A stretch of DNA of 64,000 nucleotides from Defluviimonas salinarum (GCF_026013545.1 NZ_JAPDOG010000002.1:124001-188000), one strand, 5' to 3'. Positions 1 through 8,283 are shown, counted from the stretch's first letter. Made by a program: numbers and translations. The notes: generated from the letters alone by a model not told the origin.

Positions 1-1007
1 CGATCAAGTCGAGCGGCGGTGCCGGCGCTTTTCCGGCGACTGAGATCTATTTCGAAAGCGGCACGATCGGTACGAACACGACGGGCGATCTGACTCTCGA
101 GAACGGAAGTGGTGGTTTCGACCCCGACACGACGGTCTGGATCGGGGGGGTGGAGTATCAGTTCCAATATGACCTGACCGGCACGCTGCCCAGCAACTCT
201 CAGGTTCCCGCCGCACTCGTGGGCAAGGAGGTCAGCGTGATCACCGTGCTCAACTATCCGACGAGCGGAGTGAATACTGAACTCTTCTTCGTGACCGACG
301 GCTCGGGGACGCAGACGTTGATGAACGATATTGGCAATGGTGCGATTCCGCTGACTGGCGTCACCACCACGCCCAACCCGGTCTGCTTCCTGCGCGGCAC
401 GCTGATCGCGACGCCGAAGGGCGAGGTTCCGGTCGAGGCGCTGAAGGCCGGGGACGAGGTGCTCACTGCCTCCGGCGCCACCGCCACCGTGCGGTTCGCC
501 GCCGCGCGCGAGCTGACGCTGATGGAGCTTCTGCTCAACCCGGACATGCGGCCGGTCTGCATCCCGCAGGGCGCGATGGGCGAGGGGCTGCCGCGCGCCG
601 ATCTCTGGGTCTCGCCGCAGCACCGGGTGCTGGTGCGCGGCTGGGAGCCGGAGATGCTCTTCGGCCAGGACGAGGTGCTGGTCGCCGCGAAGCATCTGAA
701 GTTCGCGCCGACCCTGCGCCGTCCGGCGCGTCCCGAGACGGTGGAATATTTCCACCTGATGCTCGACAGCCACGACATCGTGCTGTCGAACGGGATCGAG
801 ACCGAGAGCCTCTTCCCCGGCGACACCGCGATCGCCAGCCTGACCGAGGACGGCCGGGCCGAGATGGCGCGGGTGTTCCCCGACTATGCCGGCGACTGGA
901 CGCTCTACGGACCCACCGCACGGCGTACGCTGACGGCGCGCGAGGCCGAGGCGCTCTGGACGAAGATGGCGCCGCTGGGCGCGGGCGAGGTCAAGGCCGT
1001 CGCCTGA
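1..1007 (+). CDS. Hint-domain (hedgehog/intein-like) protein, 5' end outside window
   Basis: The frame is open from the first bases of the window to the TGA at 1005-1007, so only the C-terminal part is present and the true start lies upstream. The C-terminal two thirds match the Hint_2 family that is abundant in Rhodobacteraceae. There is a Cys-Phe-Leu-Arg-Gly-Thr start to the Hint fold near base 390, then a PVEALKAGDEVLT segment, and near the end a conserved SNGIETESLFPG block. The visible N-terminal stretch is rich in Gly, Thr and Asp, like secreted or surface proteins that carry a Hint tail. Hint folds can self-cleave at the Cys. Whether this one does, and what its N-terminal domain binds, cannot be read here. 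A terminator hairpin follows the stop. Confidence 0.85.
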   Translation, partial: IKSSGGAGAFPATEIYFESGTIGTNTTGDLTLENGSGGFDPDTTVWIGGVEYQFQYDLTGTLPSNSQVPAALVGKEVSVITVLNYPTSGVNTELFFVTDGSGTQTLMNDIGNGAIPLTGVTTTPNPVCFLRGTLIATPKGEVPVEALKAGDEVLTASGATATVRFAAARELTLMELLLNPDMRPVCIPQGAMGEGLPRADLWVSPQHRVLVRGWEPEMLFGQDEVLVAAKHLKFAPTLRRPARPETVEYFHLMLDSHDIVLSNGIETESLFPGDTAIASLTEDGRAEMARVFPDYAGDWTLYGPTARRTLTAREAEALWTKMAPLGAGEVKAVA

Positions 1008-1031
1008 GCGACCTTTCGCAGTGAATGAGAC

Positions 1032-1052
1032 AGGGCCGGCATCGCCGGCCCT
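1032..1052. terminator. Bidirectional terminator hairpin between convergent genes
   Basis: Perfect 9-bp arms AGGGCCGGC (1032-1040) and GCCGGCCCT (1044-1052) enclose a 3-nt loop. It lies between the stop codons of the Hint-domain gene and the convergent lytic transglycosylase, so it probably ends both transcripts. Only a short pyrimidine stretch follows it. Confidence 0.65.
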
Positions 1053-1073
1053 TCTCCGTTTCCGGGGACGCCA

Positions 1074-2237
1074 TCAAAGCTGACCGAGAAGTGCCCGTGT
1101 CGGCCAGGCGTCGGCCGGCAGGCCGAGGCGGATCTGCTCCTTCTGCACCGCCTCGCGGGTCTTCTCGCCGAGGATGCCGTCGATACCGCCCACGTCATGG
1201 CCGCGGGCCTGCAGCTTCTTCTGCAGCGTCTTCATCTCGCCCCCCGACAGGCCCGGCTCCGGATTGCCGGGGTCGAAGACCGGCGCGCCTTCGAGGCGGG
1301 TGGCGAAATAGGCGGCCGTGGTGACGTAGACGAAGCTCTTGTTCCATTCGAAATAGACGCGGAAATTGGGGTACGCAATGAAGGCCGGCCCCTTGCGCCC
1401 CATCGGCAGCAGGATCGACCCGTTCAATCCCTTCGCCAGCGGCGCCGAGCGGCCCTTCACCCCCATCCGCGACCACTCTGCCACCGAAAGCTGATGGTTG
1501 AGCCCGGTCCGCGACCAGTCGACCCCCTCGGGCACCACCACCTCCTGCAGCCAGGGCTCTCCTGGCCGCCAGCCGAGGCCACGAAGCATCTTCGCCCCCG
1601 ACATCAGCGCATCCGGCGCGGAGGTCTTGAGCGAAACATGGCCGTCGCCATCGCCATCGACGCCGTTCCTGAGGATGTCCTCGGGCAGCATCTGCACCTG
1701 GCCGATCTCGCCCGCCCAGGCGCCGCGGGTGCCAGCCGGGTCGAAATCGCCGCGCTCATAAAGTTCCAGCGCGGCGAAGACCTGCGGTCGGAAAAGTTCG
1801 GGCCGGCGGCAGTCGTGGGAGAGCGTCACGAGCGCGTTCAGCGTGTTGAAATCGCCCTGCACCGCGCCGTAATCGGTCTCGAGCGCCCAGAAGGCGAGAA
1901 GGACACCGGGAGAGACGCCGTAGTCGCGGGCGATGCGCTGGAAGGTGGAGGCGTATTTCTGCGCGTTGCGCTGGCCGTTGACGATCCGGTTCTTGCTGAT
2001 CAGCGCGCGCGAGAAGGTGATAAAGTCCTTCTGGAACACGCCCTGGGCGCGGTCCGCGCGCAGCACCTTCGGATCCTGCCGGGCGCCGGCGAAGAAGCGG
2101 TCGACCGTCGCGGGCGCATGGCCGCGCGCTACCGCCTCGGACTTCAGATCCGAGACGAAGCCGCCGAAGTTCCCGCCGCAGGCCGAGGCCGGGCCGGCGA
2201 GAACAGCGAGAACGAGGGCGGCGAGTTCGGGGCGCAT
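1074..2237 (-). CDS. Lytic murein transglycosylase with C-terminal peptidoglycan-binding domain
   Basis: This is an MltB-like (SLT_2) transglycosylase of 387 aa that cleaves the MurNAc-GlcNAc bond of peptidoglycan in the periplasm. An N-terminal signal peptide ends near an ALA-type site (MRPELAALVLAVLAGPASA). The catalytic-Glu region FWALETDYG is present, followed by the family's GEIGQVQMLP block. The last ~60 residues form a peptidoglycan-binding module (LQARGHDVGGIDGILGEKT). I chose the ATG at 2237 because it begins the signal peptide and has a GGAG ribosome site eight bases upstream. The frame stays open 54 bases further upstream, without a convincing start. It is divergent from the receiver-domain gene. 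Confidence 0.9.
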   Translation of the reverse strand: MRPELAALVLAVLAGPASACGGNFGGFVSDLKSEAVARGHAPATVDRFFAGARQDPKVLRADRAQGVFQKDFITFSRALISKNRIVNGQRNAQKYASTFQRIARDYGVSPGVLLAFWALETDYGAVQGDFNTLNALVTLSHDCRRPELFRPQVFAALELYERGDFDPAGTRGAWAGEIGQVQMLPEDILRNGVDGDGDGHVSLKTSAPDALMSGAKMLRGLGWRPGEPWLQEVVVPEGVDWSRTGLNHQLSVAEWSRMGVKGRSAPLAKGLNGSILLPMGRKGPAFIAYPNFRVYFEWNKSFVYVTTAAYFATRLEGAPVFDPGNPEPGLSGGEMKTLQKKLQARGHDVGGIDGILGEKTREAVQKEQIRLGLPADAWPTRALLGQL

Positions 2238-2314
2238 CGGGGTCTCCTGCTGGGGCGGGATCGGACCCGCGTTGGAACGGGCGTTTGCCACCCATCGCCG
2301 GGACAGTGTAGCAA

Positions 2315-2344
2315 TTGCATTGGAAGTGTTGACGAACTTCTAAC
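2315..2344 (+). promoter_or_regulatory. Possible promoter for the receiver-domain gene
   Basis: TTGCAT (2315-2320) and TCTAAC (2339-2344) are separated by 18 bp, 53 bases before the start of the receiver gene. The boxes match the consensus only partly, so this is a weak prediction. Confidence 0.3.
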
Positions 2345-2396
2345 AAGAGTCGAGGAAGGCAGCGGGGAACCGCCCGTTCGCGGCGCTGGAGGGAGC

Positions 2397-2759
2397 ATGC
2401 GGGTTCTGATCGTCGAGAGCGACCCGAATCTCGGCTGGCTCTGGAAGCGGCACCTGGAACGGTTCGCGACCGACGTGCATCTTGCCGATGGGCAGGCGGC
2501 GGCGGTCTCGTTCCTCGACCGGGAACCGGCCGATGTGATCGTGCTGGACCTGGTGCTCGCCGAGGGCAGCGCGCTCGCGGTGGCCGATTACGCGAGCTAT
2601 CGTCACCCGGCGTCGCGGATCGTCTTCGTCACCAACACGAGCTTCTTCTCGGACGGCTCGATCTTCCGGCACATCCCCAACGCCTGCGCCTTCCTGCCAT
2701 CGGCCACGCCGCCGGAGGATCTCGCGGCGGTGGTGGAGCATTACGGCACGACCGGCTGA
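2397..2759 (+). CDS. Single-domain response-regulator receiver protein (atypical)
   Basis: The 120-aa product is one CheY-like receiver with no output domain. Acidic residues Glu7 and Asp9 and the phospho-acceptor Asp51 (VIVLDLVL) are recognisable, and Thr is present in the VFVTNTS strand. The conserved Lys of the LxKP motif is absent: the sequence there is FLPSATP. That Lys normally stabilises the phosphorylated state, so signalling may be altered or phosphorylation-independent. The start at 2397 follows a good GGAGGGAGC ribosome site. No kinase is adjacent. It converges on the glutathionyl-hydroquinone reductase gene, with 6 bp between the two ends. Confidence 0.75.
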   Translation: MRVLIVESDPNLGWLWKRHLERFATDVHLADGQAAAVSFLDREPADVIVLDLVLAEGSALAVADYASYRHPASRIVFVTNTSFFSDGSIFRHIPNACAFLPSATPPEDLAAVVEHYGTTG

Positions 2760-2765
2760 AGCAGC

Positions 2766-3737
2766 TCAGCCGCGGCCATGCGGCGCGGTGAAATCGAGGA
2801 CCGGGTTGATCGGGATGATCCGGTGCGGATTGATGCTCTCGTGGCTGTAATGGTAGTGGCGCACGATATGGTCGAAATGCACCGTCGCCGCCACGCCCGG
2901 CCATTGGTAGAGGGCGCGCGTATAGGCCCAGAGGTTCGGGTAGTCGATCAGCCTGCGGCGGTTGCACTTGAAGTGCAGGTGATAGACGGGATCGAAGCGG
3001 ACCAGCGTCGGGAAGAGCCGCCAGTCCGCTTCGGTGATCCGGTTGCCTGTGAGGTAGCGCCTGTGCGCGAGCCGGTCTTCGAGCCAGTCGAGCGTTTCGA
3101 AAAGCGCGGTCACGGCGGCGTCATAAGGCGCCTGGCGGCTCGCGAAACCGGCGCGGTAGACACCGTTGTTCACGGTTTCGTAGATCCGGGCGTTGAGCGC
3201 GCCGATCTCCGTGCGCAGGTCGGCGGGATGGTGATCGTCGCTGTTTCCGGTCAACCCGTCGAAGGCCGTGTCGAACATGCGGATGATGTCGGCGCTCTCG
3301 TTCGAGACGATGGTGTCACGCTGGCGGTCCCAGAGCACCGGAACGGTGACGCGGCCGGTGTGATGCGGGTCGGCGCGGAGATAGAGGTCGCGCAGGAACG
3401 GAAGGTCGTGGAGCCGGTCGCCGGTGGTGCCGGGAAAGTCTCGGGCGAAGCTCCAGCCGTCGTCGAGCATGTCGGGATGCACGACCGACATCGGGACCAG
3501 GTCCTCGAGCCCCTTGAGGGCGCGGAAGATCATCGCGCGGTGCGACCAGGGACAGGCGGGCGAGACGTAGAGATGGTAGCGCCCGACCTCGGCCTTGAAA
3601 CCGGCCGTGCCGGTCGGGCCTGCGGCGCCGTCCGGCGTGATCCAGTTGCGGAACACCGCGTCGTGACGTCGGAACGTGCCGTCCCCGGATGCGTAACCCC
3701 GCCCCGTCGTCCATTGCCCGTCGACCAGCATGCCCAT
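2766..3737 (-). CDS. yqjG: Glutathionyl-hydroquinone reductase (Xi-class GST)
   Basis: The 323-aa protein matches the YqjG/ECM4 family of cytosolic glutathione transferases that reduce glutathionyl-hydroquinones to free hydroquinones. The catalytic-Cys motif is CPWSHR at about residues 63-68, preceded by the typical YHLYVSPA strand, and the C-terminal helical domain has the WRLFPTLVRFDPVYH block. Length fits the family. The start at 3737 gives MGMLVDGQW, a usual beginning, and an AGGAGGG ribosome site lies just upstream. The gene is single, diverging from the small conserved protein at 3958 across a 220-bp spacer. Confidence 0.9.
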   Translation of the reverse strand: MGMLVDGQWTTGRGYASGDGTFRRHDAVFRNWITPDGAAGPTGTAGFKAEVGRYHLYVSPACPWSHRAMIFRALKGLEDLVPMSVVHPDMLDDGWSFARDFPGTTGDRLHDLPFLRDLYLRADPHHTGRVTVPVLWDRQRDTIVSNESADIIRMFDTAFDGLTGNSDDHHPADLRTEIGALNARIYETVNNGVYRAGFASRQAPYDAAVTALFETLDWLEDRLAHRRYLTGNRITEADWRLFPTLVRFDPVYHLHFKCNRRRLIDYPNLWAYTRALYQWPGVAATVHFDHIVRHYHYSHESINPHRIIPINPVLDFTAPHGRG

Positions 3738-3957
3738 GCGGCAGCCCTCCTCTCGGCTTATGCCGATTTAGGTTCCGCCGCGCGGCGATGAAACCGGCTC
3801 CCGCGCAAACCCGGTCTGCATGCCTGCACAATCCCGTTACGTCGCCGCGGTATCGTGACCGCAACGCGACGCTTTGTGACCCTTTCCTTGTAACTCAAAT
3901 GGTTAACTTGATTTTCGGCGCTGATGGGTCATGCTGGCACGAGGGGGAAGATGTGTG

Positions 3958-4308
3958 ATGACTGATTATCTGCCAAAGGAAGTCCGGGCCGGGCTGGACG
4001 AAGCCCGCAAGCGGGATCTGCGCAGGCGCGCGCGGCTGAGGGTGTTCGCGGGCGACGACGTTTACCCGATTCTGCGGTTCTGGGAGACCGGGTTCGCGCT
4101 CGATGCCGATCAGGTTGTCCATCTGAGGGGGCTCGTGGATATCTATGACGGTCCGCGCCACCTGTACCAGTGCCTGATCGTCGCTTCGGGCGTCGAGGAG
4201 GGCGAGTTGATCTGCACGATGAAGCGCTCGACCGTGGCCCGGGACCGTCCGGCGCTCGACTATGTGCGCGACGAGAACGCGCCGGTGGGGTATTTGCCGG
4301 GCGAGTGA
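3958..4308 (+). CDS. Conserved small cytosolic protein of unknown function
   Basis: The 116-aa product starts MTDYLPKEVRAGLDEARKRDLRRRARLRV. It has a basic helical N-terminus, then a mixed strand region containing DVYPILRFWETGFALDAD and LVDIYDGPRHLYQCLIVA. I recall very similar proteins across Rhodobacteraceae without an assigned role, and no catalytic motif is visible. There is no signal peptide or membrane segment. I took the ATG at 3958 over the in-frame start at 3931 because homologues begin MTDYLP and a GAGGGGGA ribosome site precedes it. The gene ends opposite the L,D-transpeptidase, with a copy of a dispersed repeat between them. Confidence 0.75.
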   Translation: MTDYLPKEVRAGLDEARKRDLRRRARLRVFAGDDVYPILRFWETGFALDADQVVHLRGLVDIYDGPRHLYQCLIVASGVEEGELICTMKRSTVARDRPALDYVRDENAPVGYLPGE

Positions 4309-4344
4309 TCGGCCGGTCGCCCAGCTCCGCTTGGGATGCCGCCG

Positions 4345-4376
4345 GTCGGGATATGTCGGGCAAGATGAAGGAGCGG
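4345..4376 (+). repeat. Dispersed intergenic repeat, copy C (subtype 2)
   Basis: A GGGATATGTCGGGCAAGATG core continues into GAAGGAGCGG. The 18-base stretch GGCAAGATGAAGGAGCGG recurs exactly on the opposite strand near 21296-21313. It fills the gap between two convergent genes. Confidence 0.5.
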
Positions 4377-4925
4377 TCAGGGTCGGATCTCGACCGTGGT
4401 GCCGATCGGTGCGATGCGCCAGAGTTCCTCGATCTCGGTATCGGCGAGTGCGATGCACCCCTCGGTCCAGTCGTGGCGCAGGGTCGCCTTGCCGAAGAGC
4501 GCATTCGGCTGGCCGTGGATGAAGATGTCGCCGCCGGGGGAATAGCCGCCCGCCGCGGCGCGGATCAGGTCGTTCTGCTGGGGATAGTCGAGGCCGAGCG
4601 AGAGGTGGAAGGCGCTGGCGGCGTTTCGCCGGTTGATGCGGAACCGGCCTTCAGGGGTCTTGCCGTCGCCCTGCCGGATCTTGTCGCCCTCGGGCGCGAA
4701 GCCGAGCGCGATCCCGTAGCTGCGCAGCGCCTCCCCGTCGCGGAAGACGGTGAGGCGGCGGGCGGATTTCTCGATCAGGATGCGATCGATCGTGCCGGTG
4801 AGGGGTGGCAGCGGCCGGGGCGGCGCTGGTGGCGCCGGGAAGCGGTGCTGGTAGAGTGCGAGCATCCCGAGCGCCAGCGCCATCATGAGGAGGGTGAGCT
4901 GGAAGATCCGCCGGAGCCAGCTCAT
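4377..4925 (-). CDS. L,D-transpeptidase family protein (YkuD/YafK-like), membrane-anchored
   Basis: The 182-aa protein has one N-terminal membrane segment (about residues 7-25), a Pro-rich linker, then a YkuD fold. The His of IFIHGQPN and the Cys of TEGCIAL form the expected catalytic His...Gly-Cys signature of enzymes that act on peptidoglycan stem peptides in the periplasm. The spacing resembles the YafK branch, which in enterobacteria cuts lipoprotein-peptidoglycan links, so crosslinking and hydrolysis are both possible. The start overlaps the PatB-like gene stop by 4 bp (ATGA), so the two are co-transcribed and translationally coupled. Confidence 0.85.
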   Translation of the reverse strand: MSWLRRIFQLTLLMMALALGMLALYQHRFPAPPAPPRPLPPLTGTIDRILIEKSARRLTVFRDGEALRSYGIALGFAPEGDKIRQGDGKTPEGRFRINRRNAASAFHLSLGLDYPQQNDLIRAAAGGYSPGGDIFIHGQPNALFGKATLRHDWTEGCIALADTEIEELWRIAPIGTTVEIRP

Positions 4926-6094
4926 TGCAGGTCGCCGAACGCCCTTTGCATCCGCTCCACGGCGTCCGCGATCCGCACCCGCGGCATGGCGATGTTGAAG
5001 CGCAAAAAGCTTTCACCGCCCGCCCCGAAGACAGGGCCGGGGCTGGCCGCGATCTTCGCGTCGCCGGCGACGCGGGCCGCGAATTCCTCGCGCATCATGC
5101 CGGTACCAGAGAAATCGACCCAGGCGAGGTAGGTGGCCTGCATCGGCAACATCCTGAGACCCGGAATCGCGTTGATCCCGTCGAGGAAGAGCCGGTGGTT
5201 GCCGGCGAGATAGGCGGTGAGCTCGTCGACCCAGGCCGCGCCCTCGGGCGAGTAGAGCGCCGGGGTCATGTGCATCGAAAGCGAGTTCGGCGAGACCGAG
5301 AGCTGATGGATGCGCTTGGCATAGGCCGCGCGCAGGCCCTCGTCATGGATGATCGCGTTGCCGCAATGCATGCCCGCGACGTTGAAGGTCTTCGACGTCG
5401 CGGTGAGCACGATCAGCCGGTTCGCGATCGAGGAATCCACGAGCGGCATCGCGATGTGCTTCTGGCCGGGATAGACGAGGTCGTGATGGACCTCGTCCGA
5501 GATCAGAATGAGGTCGTGGCGTTTGGCGAAATCGGCCATGCCCTGCAGTTCGGCCCGGGTCCAGACCCGGCCGCCGGGATTGTGCGGCGAGCAGAGGATC
5601 GCCATCTTCTCGGTGCCGGTCATCTGCGCGTCCCAGGTGTCGAAGTCCATCTGGTAGACGCCGTCCCGGATCGCGAGCGGGCATTCGACGAGCCGCCGGT
5701 CATTGGCGCGGATCACGCGGGCGAAGGCGTGGTAGACGGGGGTGAAGATCACCACGCCGTCGCCGGGGCTGGTGTAGGTTTCAAGGCACATCGACACCGC
5801 GTTGACGAGGCCGTGGGTGGTGAAGATCGCCTTCTCGTCGACCGCCCAGCCGTGACGCTCGCGCATCCACCACTGGATCGAGGCGTTGTAGTCGCCGGCA
5901 TCGCCGAAATAGGTGAAGAGCGCGTTGTCGGCGGCGCGCTTGACGGCGTCGATCATGCCCTGTGGCTGGCGGAACTCCATGTCGGCAACCCACATGGCGA
6001 GCCCGTCCTTGGGCGCGACGCCGAGGTTCTTCTCCATCGTGTCCCATTTCGAAGTGTGCTTGCCGCGGAAGTCGATGATCTCGTCGAATTTCAT
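4922..6094 (-). CDS. patB: MalY/PatB-family pyridoxal-phosphate C-S beta-lyase
   Basis: This 390-aa fold-type I aminotransferase-like enzyme matches the MalY/PatB group. These enzymes use PLP to cleave C-S bonds of cystathionine or cysteine conjugates, giving pyruvate, ammonia and a thiol. Visible marks are the N-terminal DFRGKHTSKWD, WVADMEFRQP, CSPHNPGGRVW (PLP-binding Asn), ISDEVHHDLVY, and the Schiff-base Lys in TSKTFN. The protein is cytosolic. The start at 6094 follows an AGGGGC ribosome site. It is the first gene of a two-gene operon with the L,D-transpeptidase. Substrate preference cannot be read from sequence. Confidence 0.88.
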   Translation of the reverse strand: MKFDEIIDFRGKHTSKWDTMEKNLGVAPKDGLAMWVADMEFRQPQGMIDAVKRAADNALFTYFGDAGDYNASIQWWMRERHGWAVDEKAIFTTHGLVNAVSMCLETYTSPGDGVVIFTPVYHAFARVIRANDRRLVECPLAIRDGVYQMDFDTWDAQMTGTEKMAILCSPHNPGGRVWTRAELQGMADFAKRHDLILISDEVHHDLVYPGQKHIAMPLVDSSIANRLIVLTATSKTFNVAGMHCGNAIIHDEGLRAAYAKRIHQLSVSPNSLSMHMTPALYSPEGAAWVDELTAYLAGNHRLFLDGINAIPGLRMLPMQATYLAWVDFSGTGMMREEFAARVAGDAKIAASPGPVFGAGGESFLRFNIAMPRVRIADAVERMQRAFGDLQ

Positions 6095-6157
6095 GGAATG
6101 CCCCTCTGGTCCGCGCGCGAGGTTAGTGATCGCCGCGCCGGGCGCAAGAGGCGGGCA

Positions 6158-6186
6158 TTGCGCGCGGCACGGGCTTGGCCTAAATC
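6158..6186 (+). promoter_or_regulatory. Sigma70-type promoter giving a near-leaderless def transcript
   Basis: TTGCGC (6158-6163) and TAAATC (6181-6186) are 17 bp apart. The ATG of the first deformylase is at 6193, so transcription would start at or within a base or two of the start codon. No ribosome site is visible upstream of that ATG, which fits a leaderless mRNA. Confidence 0.5.
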
Positions 6187-6192
6187 AGCCGC

Positions 6193-6714
6193 ATGACGAT
6201 ACGCCCGATCCTGATCCATCCCGACCCGCGCCTGAAGAAGCGCTGCGACCTCGTGACCGACATCACGGACGAGTTGCGCAGGGCCGCCGATGACATGCTC
6301 CAGACCATGTATGACGCGCCGGGGGTCGGCCTTGCCGGACCGCAGGTCGGGCTGATGAAGCGCATCCTGGTGATGGACTGCGTGAAGGATCCCGACGCGG
6401 CGCCGAAGCCGATGGTGCTGATCAACCCCGAGATCACCTGGTCCTCGGAGGCGCTGAACACCTACGAGGAGGGCTGCCTGTCGATCCCCGAGCAGTATGC
6501 CGAGGTGACGCGTCCGGCGGAGGTCGCGGTGCGGTGGCTCACGCTCGATGGCACGGCTGAGGAGGAGCGGTTCGACGGGCTCTGGGCGACTTGCGTCCAG
6601 CATGAGATTGACCATCTCGATGGCAAGCTCTTCATCGACTACCTGACGCCGCTGAAGCGCCAGCTCATCACCCGCAAGATGCAGAAGCTTAAGCGCGAGC
6701 AGGCGCGGCTGTGA
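6193..6714 (+). CDS. def: Peptide deformylase (catalytically complete copy)
   Basis: Removes the formyl group from N-terminal formyl-methionine of nascent proteins. All three motifs of the 173-aa enzyme are intact: GVGLAGPQ, EEGCLSIPE (metal-ligand Cys) and QHEIDH (two His ligands and the catalytic Glu). The C-terminus is basic and helical, usual for type-1B enzymes. There is no upstream Shine-Dalgarno sequence, and a promoter -10 box ends only six bases before the ATG. It overlaps the second deformylase-like gene by 4 bp (GTGA), and fmt follows. This links the deformylation and formylation steps in one operon. Confidence 0.95.
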   Translation: MTIRPILIHPDPRLKKRCDLVTDITDELRRAADDMLQTMYDAPGVGLAGPQVGLMKRILVMDCVKDPDAAPKPMVLINPEITWSSEALNTYEEGCLSIPEQYAEVTRPAEVAVRWLTLDGTAEEERFDGLWATCVQHEIDHLDGKLFIDYLTPLKRQLITRKMQKLKREQARL

Positions 6715-7214
6715 CGGTCAGGGCCTTCGTTCCCTATCCCGACAAGCGGCTCCGGACCCCGGCCGAGCCGGTTGCCGCCGTCACCGAGACGATCGGCATG
6801 ATCTGGGACGACATGGTCGAGACGATGGATGCGATGCCGGGCTACGGGCTCGCCGCGCCACAGATCGGGATCATGCTGCGGCTCGCCGTCGTCGATTGCT
6901 CGGACAAGCGCGGCCAGGCGGTGCGGATGGCCAATCCGGAAGTGCTCCACGCTTCGATCCAGCTTCGCCGCCATGACGAGGCGAGCCCGAACCTGCCCGG
7001 CGTCTTCGCCTCGATCGAGCGGCCGCGGGCGGTGACGGTGCGATTCCTTAACGCGGCGGGCGACTTGGAGGAGCGCGATTTCGTCGGGCTCTGGGCGACC
7101 TCAGTGCAGCACCAGATCGACCATCTGAATGGCAAGATGTATCTCGACCACCTCTCGCCCATGCGCCGCAAGATGCTGGTCGCCAAGGCCGAGAAGCTGA
7201 GAAAGCGCGGATAG
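6711..7214 (+). CDS. Peptide deformylase-like paralogue lacking catalytic residues
   Basis: The 167-aa product clearly shares the deformylase fold: [10 protein letters not shown] near residues 43-52 and [15 protein letters not shown] near the end. Two essential positions are changed. The EGCLS motif reads EASPNLPG, so the metal-binding Cys is lost. The catalytic Glu of QHExDH is Gln (QHQIDH). A functional deformylase is therefore unlikely, and the protein may bind ribosomes, peptides or its partner without catalysis. The GTG start overlaps the stop of def. The frame is intact along its whole length, which argues for retained function over decay. Confidence 0.85.
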   Translation: MTVRAFVPYPDKRLRTPAEPVAAVTETIGMIWDDMVETMDAMPGYGLAAPQIGIMLRLAVVDCSDKRGQAVRMANPEVLHASIQLRRHDEASPNLPGVFASIERPRAVTVRFLNAAGDLEERDFVGLWATSVQHQIDHLNGKMYLDHLSPMRRKMLVAKAEKLRKRG

Positions 7215-7217
7215 CGG

Positions 7218-7273
7218 CCGGGGGGCTTCGCGCCCCCCGGACCCCCCGCGGGGTATTTGGGCAATGAAGAAGG
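7218..7273 (+). repeat. Dispersed intergenic repeat, copy A (subtype 1), with hairpin
   Basis: A perfect hairpin with 9-bp arms CCGGGGGGC (7218-7226) and GCCCCCCGG (7232-7240) is followed by a core containing GGGGTATTTGGGCAATGAAG. The core matches the copy on the opposite strand at 26475-26505 with one mismatch over about 23 bases. It ends just before the fmt start, and its purine-rich tail may supply the ribosome site. Confidence 0.6.
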
Positions 7274-7281
7274 GGCGGGGC

Positions 7282-8178
7282 ATGCGCGTCGTATTCATGG
7301 GCACGCCGGAGTTTTCCGTCGCCGCGCTGGAGGCGGTGCATGCCGCGCATGAGGTGGTCTGCGTTTACACGCAGCCGCCGCGCCCCGCCGGTCGCGGCAA
7401 GAAGGACCGGCCGAGCCCGGTTCAGGCGCGGGCCGAGGCGCTGGGCCTGACGTTGCGTCATCCGGTGAACCTGAAGGGGGCGGACGCGCAGGCGGAGTTC
7501 GCCGCACTTCGGGCCGATGTCGCGGTGGTCGTGGCCTATGGGTTGATCCTGCCGCAGGCGGTGCTCGACGCGCCGGCGAGGGGCTGTCTCAACATCCATA
7601 CCTCGCTGCTGCCGCGCTGGCGGGGGGCGGCGCCGATCCACCGGGCGATCATGGCGGGCGACGCCGAGACCGGCGTCTGCATCATGCGGATGGAGGCGGG
7701 GCTCGACACCGGGCCGGTGCTGCTCTGCGAGCGCACCGCGATCGGGCCGGAGGAGACGACGGCGGAACTGCATGACCGGCTTTCGGCGATGGGGGCGCGG
7801 GCCATCGTCGAGGCGCTGGCGAGGCTCGATGCGCTCGTGGCCGAGCCGCAGCCGGCGGCGGGCGTGACCTATGCCGCCAAGATCGACAAGGCCGAGGCGC
7901 GGGTGAACTGGAGCCGCGCGGCAGAGGACGTCGACCGGCAGATCCGTGGGCTTTCGCCGTTTCCTGGCGCCTGGTGCGAGATCGCGGGCGAGCGGGTGAA
8001 GCTTCTGCGGTCGCGGCTGGCGACTGGCGCGGGCGCGCCGGGCGCGGTGCTTTCAGGCTTCACCGTGGCCTGCGGGACCGGCGCGGTCGAGATCCTCGAG
8101 GCTCAGCGCGAGGGCAAGAAGCCGATGCTGGCGGCGGAGATCCTGCGCGGGCTGACGCTTCCCGACCGGCTTGGCTGA
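7282..8178 (+). CDS. fmt: Methionyl-tRNA formyltransferase
   Basis: Formylates initiator Met-tRNA with 10-formyl-tetrahydrofolate. The 298-aa protein begins [13 protein letters not shown]. It carries the N10-formyl-THF binding and catalytic motif [14 protein letters not shown] and the GLDTGPVL block, then the C-terminal tRNA-binding domain. I chose the ATG at 7282, which gives the usual family N-terminus. The upstream in-frame ATG at 7264 lies inside a dispersed repeat and would add MKKGRG. It is the third gene of the def cluster, with a 67-bp spacer. Confidence 0.95.
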   Translation: MRVVFMGTPEFSVAALEAVHAAHEVVCVYTQPPRPAGRGKKDRPSPVQARAEALGLTLRHPVNLKGADAQAEFAALRADVAVVVAYGLILPQAVLDAPARGCLNIHTSLLPRWRGAAPIHRAIMAGDAETGVCIMRMEAGLDTGPVLLCERTAIGPEETTAELHDRLSAMGARAIVEALARLDALVAEPQPAAGVTYAAKIDKAEARVNWSRAAEDVDRQIRGLSPFPGAWCEIAGERVKLLRSRLATGAGAPGAVLSGFTVACGTGAVEILEAQREGKKPMLAAEILRGLTLPDRLG

Positions 8179-8232
8179 GGCGGTTGCGCTCGGACCCTCG
8201 GGTCGTCTGTTGTATGCTTGCCGCCTGTCATG

Positions 8233-8262
8233 TGCCCGGGCTCCGAGTCGGAGTTCCGGGCA
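8233..8262 (+). promoter_or_regulatory. Strong hairpin in the fmt-DUF4440 spacer
   Basis: Nested arms TGCCCGG/CCGGGCA and CTCCG/CGGAG enclose a 3-nt loop, giving about 12 paired bases. There is no T-tract. It could end the fmt transcript, or act in the leader of the next gene, whose ribosome site lies about 12 bases downstream. Confidence 0.4.
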
Positions 8263-8283
8263 GACCGATAATGGGAGGGGCCG

